Shown in pieces: positions 1 through 6,535 of a stretch of DNA of 15,930 bases. The notes beneath the pieces were generated by a model. That model was not told where the DNA came from. It saw only the letters and a program-made list of their open reading frames with translations, and did not search any database. The DNA comes from UMGS172 sp045546555. Lineage in GTDB: Bacteria > Bacillota > Clostridia > Oscillospirales > Acutalibacteraceae. How positions within the stretch are numbered: position 1 is the stretch's first letter; each line of letters opens with the position of its first letter. Both the position numbers and the translations under genes were made by a program. The stretch lies in the NCBI GenBank assembly GCA_045546555.1, contig JAZQCY010000059.1, positions 1 to 15,930 on the forward strand. Reading direction: 5' to 3'.

Positions 1-103
1 CAAATTTCACCGAAAAACCGATTTCTCCCTAACCGCAACTCCCTTATTAAACTGTGGGGTTTGTTTTTGTATCATAAAATATAAAAATTCACATTATAAC
101 CTA

Positions 104-132
104 TTGACTTTGATAATCAAATGTTGTATAAT
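104..132 (+). promoter_or_regulatory. Sigma-A type promoter of the GH99-like gene
   Basis: A -35 box TTGACT (104-109) and a perfect -10 box TATAAT (127-132) are separated by 17 bases. Transcription should start near 139, giving a leader of about 38 nt that carries the ribosome binding site AAGGAG at 164-169. I see no gene or clear signal in the AT-rich stretch from 1 to 100. Confidence 0.8.
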
Positions 133-176
133 GCAGACAAATCCAACCAATTCAACATTTTTCAAGGAGAATAATT

Positions 177-1286
177 ATGGGTAAGATAGATGTTGCGGCA
201 TACGTTTGGCCTGCCTACACCGGTAACGAAGGCAGAACGAGAATCTTTTGGCCTGAGGGTATGGGTGAATGGGAAACCGTAAGAGATGCCAAGCCGAGAT
301 ATGAAGGCCATCTGTGGCCAAGAAAGCCTTTGTGGGGCTATGTAAACGAGGCCGACCCGTATGTTATGGAAATGGAGATCGAGGCCGCAACCGACCATGG
401 CGTAAACGTATTTATTTATGATTGGTATTGGTATGACGACCGTCCGTTTTTGGAGCAATGCTTAAATGACGGTTTTCTGAAGGCCAAAAACCGTTCTAAA
501 ATGAAGTTCTACCTTATGTGGGCCAACCACGATGTCACCTACGGGTGGGACCGCAGAATTGCGCATCTTGAACGCACTACAAACATCTGGACGGGTTCGG
601 TAAGCAACGAACAGTTCCGCAAGATAGGCAAACGCTGGATAGAAAAATATTTCACCCTGCCCGAGTATTATAAAATTGACAACAAGCCGGTTTTGAGCAT
701 TTACGACCTGCAGAACTTTATTGACGGACTTGGCGGTGTTGAAAGCGCTAAAAAAGAGATGGAATGGCTTGATAACGAGGCCAAAAAGGCAGGTCTTGAC
801 GGCGTTCATTTCCAATACGTCAAGTTTGGAAAGATAAAGACCAACATTTCGGGCTTTGACGGCGGTGTTACCACCTACGATCCTTCCGAAGTCATCAAGC
901 TGATGCCGTTCAGCTCGCTGACCCATTATCAGTATTGCCATTTCACTAATATGAATCGTGACTATGCCGATATTGTAGAGACCGCAAAGGTTGAATGGAA
1001 CTGGATCGCCGATAACTATAATATCCCCTACTGTCCTCACGTTTCCATCGGTTGGGACAATACCCCACGATACAAAGCAGGTGCCAACCACATTGTTAAA
1101 AACAACACTCCCGAGGAGTTTGAAAAGGCTTTGGTTCTTGCTAAAGAGTTAGCCGAAAAAACAAATGTGGGACTTGTAACCATAAATAGTTGGAATGAGT
1201 GGACCGAAACAAGCTACTTACAGCCCGATGACCTTTACGGCTACGGTTATCTTGAGGCCGTCAAAAAGGTATTTAAGGACAAATAA
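177..1286 (+). CDS. GH99-like / WbsX-type glycan-active protein
   Basis: This 369-residue protein resembles the glycoside hydrolase 99-like proteins annotated as 'WbsX' (Glyco_tran_WbsX). They are found in polysaccharide loci and as stand-alone cytoplasmic enzymes. Visible family features are the N-terminal strand DVAAYVWPAY, a WPEGMGEWE segment, the PLWGYVNEADP and FIYDWYWYDDRPFL blocks, LMWANHD, and a C-terminal SWNEWTETSYLQPD. In true GH99 endo-mannosidases the catalytic acid pair lies in an E-W-x-E motif; here E341 and E344 (N-E-W-T-E) fit that spacing, so it is probably a retaining hydrolase or related enzyme. This is inferred from family knowledge. There is no signal peptide or membrane helix, so a cytosolic role is expected, for example on imported oligosaccharide or a glycan precursor. 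The ATG has AAGGAG eight bases upstream. It is a single-gene unit ending at a strong hairpin. The substrate cannot be told from sequence. Confidence 0.8.
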   Translation: MGKIDVAAYVWPAYTGNEGRTRIFWPEGMGEWETVRDAKPRYEGHLWPRKPLWGYVNEADPYVMEMEIEAATDHGVNVFIYDWYWYDDRPFLEQCLNDGFLKAKNRSKMKFYLMWANHDVTYGWDRRIAHLERTTNIWTGSVSNEQFRKIGKRWIEKYFTLPEYYKIDNKPVLSIYDLQNFIDGLGGVESAKKEMEWLDNEAKKAGLDGVHFQYVKFGKIKTNISGFDGGVTTYDPSEVIKLMPFSSLTHYQYCHFTNMNRDYADIVETAKVEWNWIADNYNIPYCPHVSIGWDNTPRYKAGANHIVKNNTPEEFEKALVLAKELAEKTNVGLVTINSWNEWTETSYLQPDDLYGYGYLEAVKKVFKDK

Positions 1287-1289
1287 CAT

Positions 1290-1327
1290 TTAAGACCTCT
1301 GTGCAATCAACTACACAGAGGTCTTAA
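1290..1327. terminator. Bidirectional terminator between GH99-like gene and trmD copy 1
   Basis: A perfect 14-bp stem (left arm 1290-1303, right arm 1314-1327) has a 10-base loop. It lies four bases after the plus-strand stop and just beyond the minus-strand trmD stop. The plus-strand side is followed by a T-rich run (TTTATTCTTT); the minus-strand tail is weaker. It most likely ends both convergent transcripts. Confidence 0.8.
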
Positions 1328-1328
1328 T

Positions 1329-2045
1329 TTATTCTTTGTCTGCTTTTTCAAGCAGCTTCTTTTCTTTGTCACTCAAATCGTACCTTTCAAACATATCGGG
1401 GCGGTGCTTGCGGGTCAGCAGTAATGATTGCGTCAGCCGCCATTCCTCGATTTTGGCCTTGTGACCCGACAGCAGGATCTCAGGTACAGACTGACCGTTA
1501 AACTCTCTCGGCTGTGTGTACTGCGGATATTCCAAAAGTCCGTTTTCGTGCGATTCCTCGGTCGCAGAGCCTTCACGAAGCACCCCGTCAAGCAAACGTA
1601 CTATCGAATCGGTGATGACCTCTGCGGCCAATTCTCCGCCCGTCAGCACATAGTCACCGATAGATAATTGCTCGTCCATCCAAGCCTCAACACGAGCATC
1701 CACACCCTCGTAATGACCGCAGACAAGCACGATATGTTCTTTATCAGACAGTTCTCTTGCCTTGCTTTGGGTGTAGGTCGTGCCTTTAGGTGAAAGCAGA
1801 ACTTTATGCGAGCTTTCGCCGCAAACCTCCTGCAAAGCGTCAAATATCGGCTGACAGCGCATTACCATTCCCCTGCCGCCGCCAAACGGCGAATCGTCGA
1901 TATGTCTGAAGCTGCCGTGCGCATAGTTTTTTATATCAACTATCTCAATTTCGCATTTACCTTTATCGATGGCACGTTTTACAATGGTGGTGTTCAAGAA
2001 GCCCTGAAAAAACTCCGGCGTTATGGTCAGTATCGAAATCTTCAT
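1329..2045 (-). CDS. trmD: tRNA (guanine-37-N1)-methyltransferase TrmD, stand-alone second copy
   Basis: This 238-residue SPOUT-class methyltransferase would use S-adenosylmethionine to methylate G37 next to the tRNA anticodon. Family blocks are all present: GGGRGMVM (residues 55-62), SPKG (85-88), CGHYEGVDARV (109-119), SIGDYVLTGGEL (128-139), R150, EESHENGLLEYPQYTQP (163-179) and LLSGH (191-195). Glu164 sits where E. coli TrmD has the catalytic Asp169. Longer in-frame starts exist, but the ATG at 2045 has GAGGA about seven bases upstream, lies downstream of a good promoter and gives the standard N terminus MKISILT. A second trmD at 5319-6011 lies in the normal rimM-trmD operon; by my hand alignment the two are only about 45% identical, so this is not a recent duplication. 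It is transcribed alone, divergently from an MFS gene. It could be a functional paralogue, a horizontally acquired copy or a relative with altered substrate; all motifs look intact. Confidence 0.92.
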   Translation of the reverse strand: MKISILTITPEFFQGFLNTTIVKRAIDKGKCEIEIVDIKNYAHGSFRHIDDSPFGGGRGMVMRCQPIFDALQEVCGESSHKVLLSPKGTTYTQSKARELSDKEHIVLVCGHYEGVDARVEAWMDEQLSIGDYVLTGGELAAEVITDSIVRLLDGVLREGSATEESHENGLLEYPQYTQPREFNGQSVPEILLSGHKAKIEEWRLTQSLLLTRKHRPDMFERYDLSDKEKKLLEKADKE

Positions 2046-2076
2046 ACAAAAATCCTCGTTTTGTTTCTTTATAAGA

Positions 2077-2105
2077 ATTATGCGCTTAAATCTTGGGTTT
2101 GTCAA
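2077..2105 (-). promoter_or_regulatory. Promoter of the stand-alone trmD
   Basis: Read on the minus strand, a perfect -35 TTGACA (2100-2105) is followed after 17 bases by CATAAT (2077-2082), one mismatch from consensus. The predicted leader is about 25 nt and contains the GAGGA ribosome binding site, which supports the ATG at 2045 as the start. Confidence 0.75.
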
Positions 2106-2127
2106 GGGAATAAAGTCAGTATTGGGG

Positions 2128-2156
2128 TTGAATTTGCCAACGCAATATGTTATTAT
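2128..2156 (+). promoter_or_regulatory. Promoter of the MFS transporter gene
   Basis: TTGAAT (2128-2133) and TATTAT (2151-2156) are separated by 17 bases. The start would be near 2163, leaving a short leader with GGAG at 2168-2171. Its -35 box lies only 22 bases from the -35 box of the divergent trmD promoter, so the two promoters are back to back and could share a regulator. Confidence 0.7.
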
Positions 2157-2180
2157 GGTGGCTGATCGGAGCTGATACCT

Positions 2181-3419
2181 ATGCAACTTAACATCAAGCG
2201 TCTGAAGGCCGCTTGCTATTCTTCAAGCTTTACAATGTCGGTGGTCGGCAATCTGTCACCGCTACTGTTTTTGACCTTCCGTGAGCTTTACGGAATATCT
2301 TATTCCCTTTTGGGAACGCTGGTGCTGATAAACTTTATCACACAGCTGAGCATCGACCTTATATTCTCGTTTTTCTCTCACAAATTCAATATTCCGCTTA
2401 CCGTCAAGCTGATGCCGTGTATCGGTGCAGTTGGTATGCTGTTCTATGCAATTACACCGTGGATAATGCCCGATAATATTTATTTAGGTCTAGTTATCGG
2501 CACGGTTATCTTTTCACTCGGTGCAGGACTTGCCGAGGTGCTGATAAGCCCCATAATCGCCGCTCTGCCTGCCGATGACCCCGACCGTGAAATGAGCAAG
2601 CTTCACTCGGTCTATGCCTGGGGCGTTGTGTTTTTCGTAGTTATATTCACGGTATTTATAAAGCTTTTAGGCAGAAATTATTGGCAATGGCTTGTTTTTG
2701 GCTTTGCGCTTATTCCTATCACATCGGCTCTGCTGTTTTCCAACGCAAAAATGCCAAAAATGGAGACACCAAACAAGGTATCGGGTGCATTGCATCAATT
2801 GAAAAACAAGACCTTGTGGCTCTGCGTTATCGCAATCTTCCTCGGCGGTGCAAGTGAGGTCACGATGGCTCAATGGGCTTCGAGCTATCTTGAACAGTCG
2901 CTCGGCATATCCAAGGTTTGGGGCGATATATTCGGTGTTGCTATGTTCGCCGTAACCCTTGGTATCGGCAGAACTGTGTACTCCAAGATAGGTAAAAATA
3001 TTACCAAGGTAATTTTGCTTGGTTCAATCGGCACAACGCTGTGCTACCTTACAGCCGCAGTATCAAACATTGCGATAATTGGTCTTTTGGCCTGTGCTTT
3101 CACAGGGCTTTGCACCTCAATGATGTGGCCGGGTATGCTGATGGTGGCAACCGAAAAATTCCCCCACGGCGGTGTGTTTATGTTTGCACTTATGGCGGCA
3201 GGCGGTGACCTCGGCGCATCGGTAGGCCCACAGCTGGTAGGAGTTATAACCGATGCAACCATGGAGATACCGGGCGCAATATCACTTGCGGCTGATTGGG
3301 GTCTTTCGCCCGAGCAGCTTGGTATGAAGCTCGGTATGTTATGCGGAATGCTCTTCCCTCTTATCGGTATTTTTATTTATTCTGTCTTGCACAAACAAAG
3401 AAAGAACTCGATCGGTTGA
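2181..3419 (+). CDS. MFS transporter, 12 membrane helices, sugar-permease-like
   Basis: This 412-residue, very hydrophobic protein belongs to the major facilitator superfamily and sits in the cytoplasmic membrane. About twelve hydrophobic segments can be picked out, in two halves around a hydrophilic central loop (roughly residues 190-210, with KMPKMETPNK). Supporting features are PADDPDREMSKLHSVYAWG near residues 130-150 and a C-terminal-half segment with MMWPGMLMVATEKFPHGG and GGDLGASVGPQ, similar to fucose/glucose-permease-type MFS proteins (FucP-like). The substrate is not determined; a sugar or small organic solute is a guess from that resemblance. The ATG has GGAG nine bases upstream. 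The gene is divergent from trmD copy 1 and is its own unit: the end of the coding sequence, including the stop codon, lies within the terminator hairpin. Confidence 0.85.
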   Translation: MQLNIKRLKAACYSSSFTMSVVGNLSPLLFLTFRELYGISYSLLGTLVLINFITQLSIDLIFSFFSHKFNIPLTVKLMPCIGAVGMLFYAITPWIMPDNIYLGLVIGTVIFSLGAGLAEVLISPIIAALPADDPDREMSKLHSVYAWGVVFFVVIFTVFIKLLGRNYWQWLVFGFALIPITSALLFSNAKMPKMETPNKVSGALHQLKNKTLWLCVIAIFLGGASEVTMAQWASSYLEQSLGISKVWGDIFGVAMFAVTLGIGRTVYSKIGKNITKVILLGSIGTTLCYLTAAVSNIAIIGLLACAFTGLCTSMMWPGMLMVATEKFPHGGVFMFALMAAGGDLGASVGPQLVGVITDATMEIPGAISLAADWGLSPEQLGMKLGMLCGMLFPLIGIFIYSVLHKQRKNSIG

Positions 3420-3434
3420 TCGAGTTCTATTTTT
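3403..3434 (+). terminator. Rho-independent terminator overlapping the MFS stop codon
   Basis: An 11-bp perfect stem (AGAACTCGATC at 3403-3413 with its complement at 3418-3428) and a GGTT loop are followed by ATTTTTGT. The TGA stop (3417-3419) lies at the loop and the base of the right arm, so the last five codons are part of the terminator. Confidence 0.85.
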
Positions 3435-3468
3435 GTATATATAATAAGCCACATCTTTTTTATTAAAC

Positions 3469-3497
3469 TTGACAAAACAGCTGAAATATAGCACAAT
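3469..3497 (+). promoter_or_regulatory. Promoter of the Nudix-ATPase operon
   Basis: A perfect -35 TTGACA (3469-3474) is followed after 17 bases by a poor -10, CACAAT (3492-3497). The leader would be about 25 nt, with GAGGTG at 3520-3525 as ribosome binding site. The -35 is convincing and the -10 less so. Confidence 0.55.
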
Positions 3498-3529
3498 AAG
3501 AATGAGAACATCGTATTATGAGGTGAATT

Positions 3530-3991
3530 ATGAACGGAGAGAATACTTGTTGGAGCCGAAGCGTTGCGGGTGTGTGTATTGTTAATGATAAGGTGTTGCT
3601 TGCACGACACACCTACGGCGGCGGAAAGGGTATGCTGATAATCCCCGGCGGCTACATCAACAACGACGAAATGCCCGAAGAAGCTTTAAAACGTGAGTAC
3701 CGTGAGGAGGTAGACCTTACGGTCGAGGTAAAAGAGCTTATCGGAATGCGATTTCAGGTCAATGATTGGTATGCCGTGTTCCGTGTGGAGTATATCTCGG
3801 GCAACGCTCATCCCGATAATGACGAAAATGACGAGGTTGTATGGTTGCCGCTGTCAGAGGTCGACGGTCACGATGACATACCCGACCTCACCAAAAAGCT
3901 GATAGCGCTTGCTAAATCAGACAAAGGCTTTTATGAAATACCCTATAACGGCCGTGCCACCCCAAGATGTCTTATGGGAGCAAAATTATGA
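3530..3991 (+). CDS. Nudix hydrolase
   Basis: This 153-residue protein belongs to the Nudix family, which cleaves nucleoside diphosphates linked to another moiety (damaged NTPs, NDP-sugars, ADP-ribose, NADH and others). The Nudix box is visible at about residues 41-63: G-x5-E (GYINNDE), then seven residues, then REYREEVDL. The usual glycine near the end of the box (REUxEExGU) is replaced by aspartate; the metal-binding glutamates are kept. Upstream strands contain SVAGVCIVNDKVLLARH, and the C-terminal half is acidic (PDNDENDEVVWLPLSEV). There is no zinc-ribbon domain as in NudC. The ATG has GAGGTG five bases before it. Its stop overlaps the start of the following ATPase gene (ATGA), so the two are translationally coupled and probably work together. 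The substrate cannot be predicted from sequence. Confidence 0.88.
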   Translation: MNGENTCWSRSVAGVCIVNDKVLLARHTYGGGKGMLIIPGGYINNDEMPEEALKREYREEVDLTVEVKELIGMRFQVNDWYAVFRVEYISGNAHPDNDENDEVVWLPLSEVDGHDDIPDLTKKLIALAKSDKGFYEIPYNGRATPRCLMGAKL

Positions 3992-4731
3992 GCAGATTAT
4001 ATATAAATAAGGTGATTTTTGACCGCCCTCTTGACAAAAACTCATACCTTAACAGCCTTCCTGCCGTGATGCACCTGAAAAAGCAGGGTGAATTGAGCTT
4101 TAACAAAAAAGTAACCTTTATTGTGGGTGAAAACGGTACGGGCAAATCCACCTTGGTTGAGGCAATAGCAGTTGCCTTTGGCTTTAACCCCGAGGGCGGA
4201 AGCCGAAACTTCGCCTTTTCAACCAACGAATCACATTCTGAGCTTTGGAAGCACCTGACCTTATCAAAGCAGGACATTGCCAAGGACGGTTTTTTCCTGA
4301 GAGCGGAAAGCTTCTACAACGTTGCATCAAATATTGATGAGATGGACCGACAGCCTGCAGCCAGCGGATTTATCATCGAAAGCTACGGCGGAGTATCACT
4401 GCACGAGCAATCACACGGCGAAAGCTTTATGGCACTTGTGCAAAACCGCTTTGGCGGTAACGGACTTTATATTCTTGACGAGCCTGAAGCGGCTTTATCG
4501 CCCAAGCGTTTACTGACGCTTATCGCCGAGATCGACCGACTTGTCAAAAAGGATTCACAGTTTATCATTGCCACCCATTCCCCAATTTTGATGGCCTTTC
4601 CCGATGCCGATATTTTTGAATTGACCGAAAACGGCATAAAGTCTGTTGACTATCACGACACTGAGCATTATAAAGTCACAAAGGCTTTTCTCGATGATCC
4701 CGACAGAATGCTGAAGATATTATTGGAGTAA
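3988..4731 (+). CDS. AAA-family ATPase with ABC-type fold (COG3910-like)
   Basis: This 247-residue soluble ATPase has an ABC/SMC-like nucleotide-binding fold but no transmembrane or long coiled-coil part. Walker A is GENGTGKST (47-55), a signature-like segment is SLHEQSHGES, Walker B is LYILDEPEAALSP (160-172, with D164 and E165), and the switch histidine is H197 in IIATHSP. This matches the small 'predicted ATPase' group that DNA-linked RecF/OLD-like proteins resemble; its cellular role is not established. I chose the ATG at 3988 over the in-frame ATG at 3967 because it has GGGAG upstream and forms an ATGA overlap with the Nudix stop. The gene is last in a two-gene operon and is followed by a terminator. 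Possible roles are nucleic-acid metabolism or a toxin-like or stress function; none is shown by the sequence. Conserved motifs are intact, so it should hydrolyse ATP. Confidence 0.85.
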   Translation: MSRLYINKVIFDRPLDKNSYLNSLPAVMHLKKQGELSFNKKVTFIVGENGTGKSTLVEAIAVAFGFNPEGGSRNFAFSTNESHSELWKHLTLSKQDIAKDGFFLRAESFYNVASNIDEMDRQPAASGFIIESYGGVSLHEQSHGESFMALVQNRFGGNGLYILDEPEAALSPKRLLTLIAEIDRLVKKDSQFIIATHSPILMAFPDADIFELTENGIKSVDYHDTEHYKVTKAFLDDPDRMLKILLE

Positions 4732-4737
4732 AAGAAA

Positions 4738-4778
4738 AAGCAGTAAGAAGTTTTGCACTTCCTACTGCTTGTTTTCTT
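4738..4778. terminator. Bidirectional terminator between the ATPase gene and ptsH
   Basis: Stem AAGCAGTA (4738-4745) pairs with TACTGCTT (4763-4770); after one mismatch an inner five-base stem GAAGT/ACTTC closes on a TTTGC loop. The plus-strand side is followed by GTTTTCTT, and the minus-strand side by a T-rich run (complement of AAAGAAAAA at 4731-4739). It serves both convergent operons. Confidence 0.88.
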
Positions 4779-4788
4779 GTAAAATAAA

Positions 4789-5052
4789 TTACTCTGCGAA
4801 GCCGGACTCTACAAGGGCTACGAGACCCTCAACAGCCTGCTGCTCATCGCTGCCGTCAGCAATGATACGGATGGAGGTACCGCCAACGATACCGAGCGAA
4901 AGAACACCAAGAAGGCTCTTTGCGTTTACACGGCGCTCCTCCTTCTCAACCCAAATGGAAGACTTAAACTCGTTAGCCTTCTGGATGAAGAAGGTAGCAG
5001 GACGTGCGTGGAGACCAACCTGATTCTGAACGACAACATCTTTTACGAACAT
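4789..5052 (-). CDS. ptsH: HPr phosphocarrier protein
   Basis: This 87-residue protein is the HPr phosphocarrier of the sugar phosphotransferase system, which passes phosphate from enzyme I to the sugar-specific EIIA proteins. The active-site histidine is exactly H15 in NQVGLHARPA. S46 in NAKSLLGVLSLGI is at the position phosphorylated by HPr kinase, so the protein could also act in carbon catabolite control with CcpA. Having H15 argues against it being the catabolite-only homologue Crh. Length is standard. The start has AAGGAG nine bases upstream. No enzyme I, EII or HPr kinase gene is in the window, which is common in Clostridia where ptsH stands alone. It has its own promoter and a leader of about 110 nt and ends at the shared terminator at 4738-4778. 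Confidence 0.95.
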   Translation of the reverse strand: MFVKDVVVQNQVGLHARPATFFIQKANEFKSSIWVEKEERRVNAKSLLGVLSLGIVGGTSIRIIADGSDEQQAVEGLVALVESGFAE

Positions 5053-5134
5053 AATAACTACTCCTTAATGTCATTTGATACCGCCGACATAGCACAGTCA
5101 ACGGAAATTGCACTTTATTTTGTTACGTTAAGAT

Positions 5135-5162
5135 ACAAAAAACACAATATATCGTTTTTTGT
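5135..5162 (-). repeat. Inverted repeat at the 5' end of the ptsH transcript
   Basis: ACAAAAAAC (5135-5143) and GTTTTTTGT (5154-5162) form a perfect 9-bp inverted repeat with a 10-base spacer. It begins at the predicted transcription start of ptsH, so it could be an operator or a 5'-terminal mRNA hairpin. The stem is AT-rich; function is unproven. Confidence 0.45.
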
Positions 5163-5169
5163 TAATAAC

Positions 5170-5197
5170 ATTATACCACAAAGTTTGCAATAGTCAA
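5170..5197 (-). promoter_or_regulatory. Promoter of ptsH
   Basis: On the minus strand TTGACT (5192-5197) and a perfect TATAAT (5170-5175) are 16 bases apart. Transcription would begin near 5163, about 110 bases before the ptsH ATG. No catabolite-response element could be recognised nearby. Confidence 0.75.
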
Positions 5198-5253
5198 CAA
5201 TTACTTTTTTAATACAAACAAACTTTTCGTATTGCGACAAATAAAACCAAAAT

Positions 5254-5270
5254 ACAAACCATCTGTTTGT
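5254..5270 (-). terminator. Possible weak terminator after operon trmD
   Basis: A 6-bp stem ACAAAC/GTTTGT with a five-base loop lies about 50 bases after the trmD stop. On the minus strand it is followed by ATTTTGGTTTTATTT. The stem is AT-rich and weak, so either this is a poor terminator or some transcription continues into ptsH. Confidence 0.3.
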
Positions 5271-5318
5271 GTAAAATACACATAAATGTGTGAAACTTTT
5301 ATTATATATAAATAAAAA

Positions 5319-6011
5319 TCAACGTTTTATGCGTCTGTTCAGCATATCGGGTCTTAATTTTTCGGTTAATTCCAACGATTGTTGCTCACGCCACTTGGAA
5401 ATGTTTAAATGATGCCCCGACATCAACACCTCGGGTACGGGAACACCGTGCCAAACCTCCGGTCGGGTATACTGCGGATACTCCAAAAGACCGTCAAAAT
5501 GGCTTTCCTCGGTGAAGCAGACCTCCTCAGGCAGTACCCCGGGAATCATACGGCAAACGGCATCGGTGACCGTCAGAGCAGGTAGCTCGCCACCCGTCAA
5601 AACATAGTCACCCACCGATATTTCCTCATCAACTATTTCGTCAAGCACACGCTGGTCAACGCCCTCGTAATGGCCGCACAGCAGGACTATTCTATCATAT
5701 TCAGCAAGTCTTACTGCGTCACTTTGAGTAAAGGTCTTACCCTTTGGCGACATATAAATAAGATGCGGCTTGGGCTCATCCTCAGCGTAAAGGCTTTTAA
5801 AGCATTGATATATGGGCTCGGCCTGCATGACCATTCCCTTACCGCCGCCGTACGGTGCATCGTCCACACGGTTGTGCTTGTTGCCGGCAAAATCACGTAT
5901 GTTGTGGGTCTTCACTTCAACGTGACCCGCCTTGATAGCTCTGCCGATTATGCTTTCGCCCAAAACAGTATCACACATTTCAGGGAAAAGGGTCAGAATA
6001 TCAATCTTCAT
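5319..6011 (-). CDS. trmD: tRNA (guanine-37-N1)-methyltransferase TrmD, operon copy
   Basis: This 230-residue SPOUT methyltransferase makes m1G37 in tRNA, which prevents +1 frameshifting. It carries GGGKGMVM (55-62), MSPKG (87-91), CGHYEGVDQRV (112-122), SVGDYVLTGGELPA (132-145), R154, TEESHFDGLLEYPQYTRP (167-184) and a SGHH motif. R154 corresponds to the essential E. coli Arg154; the catalytic Asp169 position holds Glu169. The start is the ATG at 6011, which overlaps the end of rimM by 11 bases (GATGAAGATTGA); a TTG six bases further upstream is less likely. This is the canonical rimM-trmD arrangement and so the presumed housekeeping enzyme. The protein ends soon after RPDML, shorter at the C terminus than E. 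coli TrmD, which is common. The next gene in most Firmicutes, rplS, is not downstream. Confidence 0.96.
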   Translation of the reverse strand: MKIDILTLFPEMCDTVLGESIIGRAIKAGHVEVKTHNIRDFAGNKHNRVDDAPYGGGKGMVMQAEPIYQCFKSLYAEDEPKPHLIYMSPKGKTFTQSDAVRLAEYDRIVLLCGHYEGVDQRVLDEIVDEEISVGDYVLTGGELPALTVTDAVCRMIPGVLPEEVCFTEESHFDGLLEYPQYTRPEVWHGVPVPEVLMSGHHLNISKWREQQSLELTEKLRPDMLNRRIKR

Positions 6012-6513
6012 CGTCAAACGTTCCTTTTAAAGGTGTTATGTAAACCTTGCCCTCGTCAATATCTACCTTTTTAACAAAATCGGGCACATTAGGAATAAGG
6101 TATTCGCTCTCGTTACGCTTTATGTGCCACACATCGTTGGCACCGGTCTGCGAAACATCAACCACCTTGCCGTATCCCTCACCCGTTTCGGGATGAACGG
6201 CAACACAACCGATAATATCGCTTATAAAATAGCTTCCTTTAGGCAATCTGCAATCATCACGGTCGATATAAATGACCTTACCACGCAATTTTTCGGCCAT
6301 TTCAATGGTGTCAATACCGTCAGCCTTTACAAGGCAGATATTACCGTGCGCACGGCTTTTAACGGTCAAAGAGCCGTTCCCGTCCTTATCGGTATAAAGC
6401 TTTTTGAATTTTGCAAGAAACTCGGGGCTGTCGCACCACACCTCAACACGCATTTCACCACGTATACCGTGTGTTCCGACGACCTTTCCTGCCTGCAGGT
6501 ATTTCTGAGGCAT
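6001..6513 (-). CDS. rimM: Ribosome maturation factor RimM
   Basis: This 170-residue protein is the 16S rRNA processing/30S maturation factor that binds ribosomal protein S19 and helps build the 30S head. The N-terminal RimM domain shows LQAGKVVGTHGIRGEMRV (residues 6-23). The C-terminal PRC-barrel domain begins near YFISDIIGCVAV and includes GKVVDVSQTGANDVWHI and YLIPNVPDFV. The ATG at 6513 is preceded by GGAGGAG with good spacing; the open frame extends further upstream, but that part has no family similarity. Its stop is inside the start region of trmD, so the two are translationally coupled. A 73-bp gap with two hairpins separates it from khpA. Confidence 0.95.
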   Translation of the reverse strand: MPQKYLQAGKVVGTHGIRGEMRVEVWCDSPEFLAKFKKLYTDKDGNGSLTVKSRAHGNICLVKADGIDTIEMAEKLRGKVIYIDRDDCRLPKGSYFISDIIGCVAVHPETGEGYGKVVDVSQTGANDVWHIKRNESEYLIPNVPDFVKKVDIDEGKVYITPLKGTFDDED

Positions 6514-6535
6514 ACTTTCTCCTCCATATATCAGA

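Noticed and set aside
462..1091. 209-codon open frame on the minus strand opposite the GH99-like gene
   Set aside because: It lies wholly inside a well-supported gene, shows no family motif and has no ribosome binding site; it is a shadow of the codon pattern.
5053..5318. Riboswitch or T-box in the ptsH leader
   Set aside because: No conserved riboswitch core or T-box sequence is recognisable; only a simple AT-rich inverted repeat is seen.
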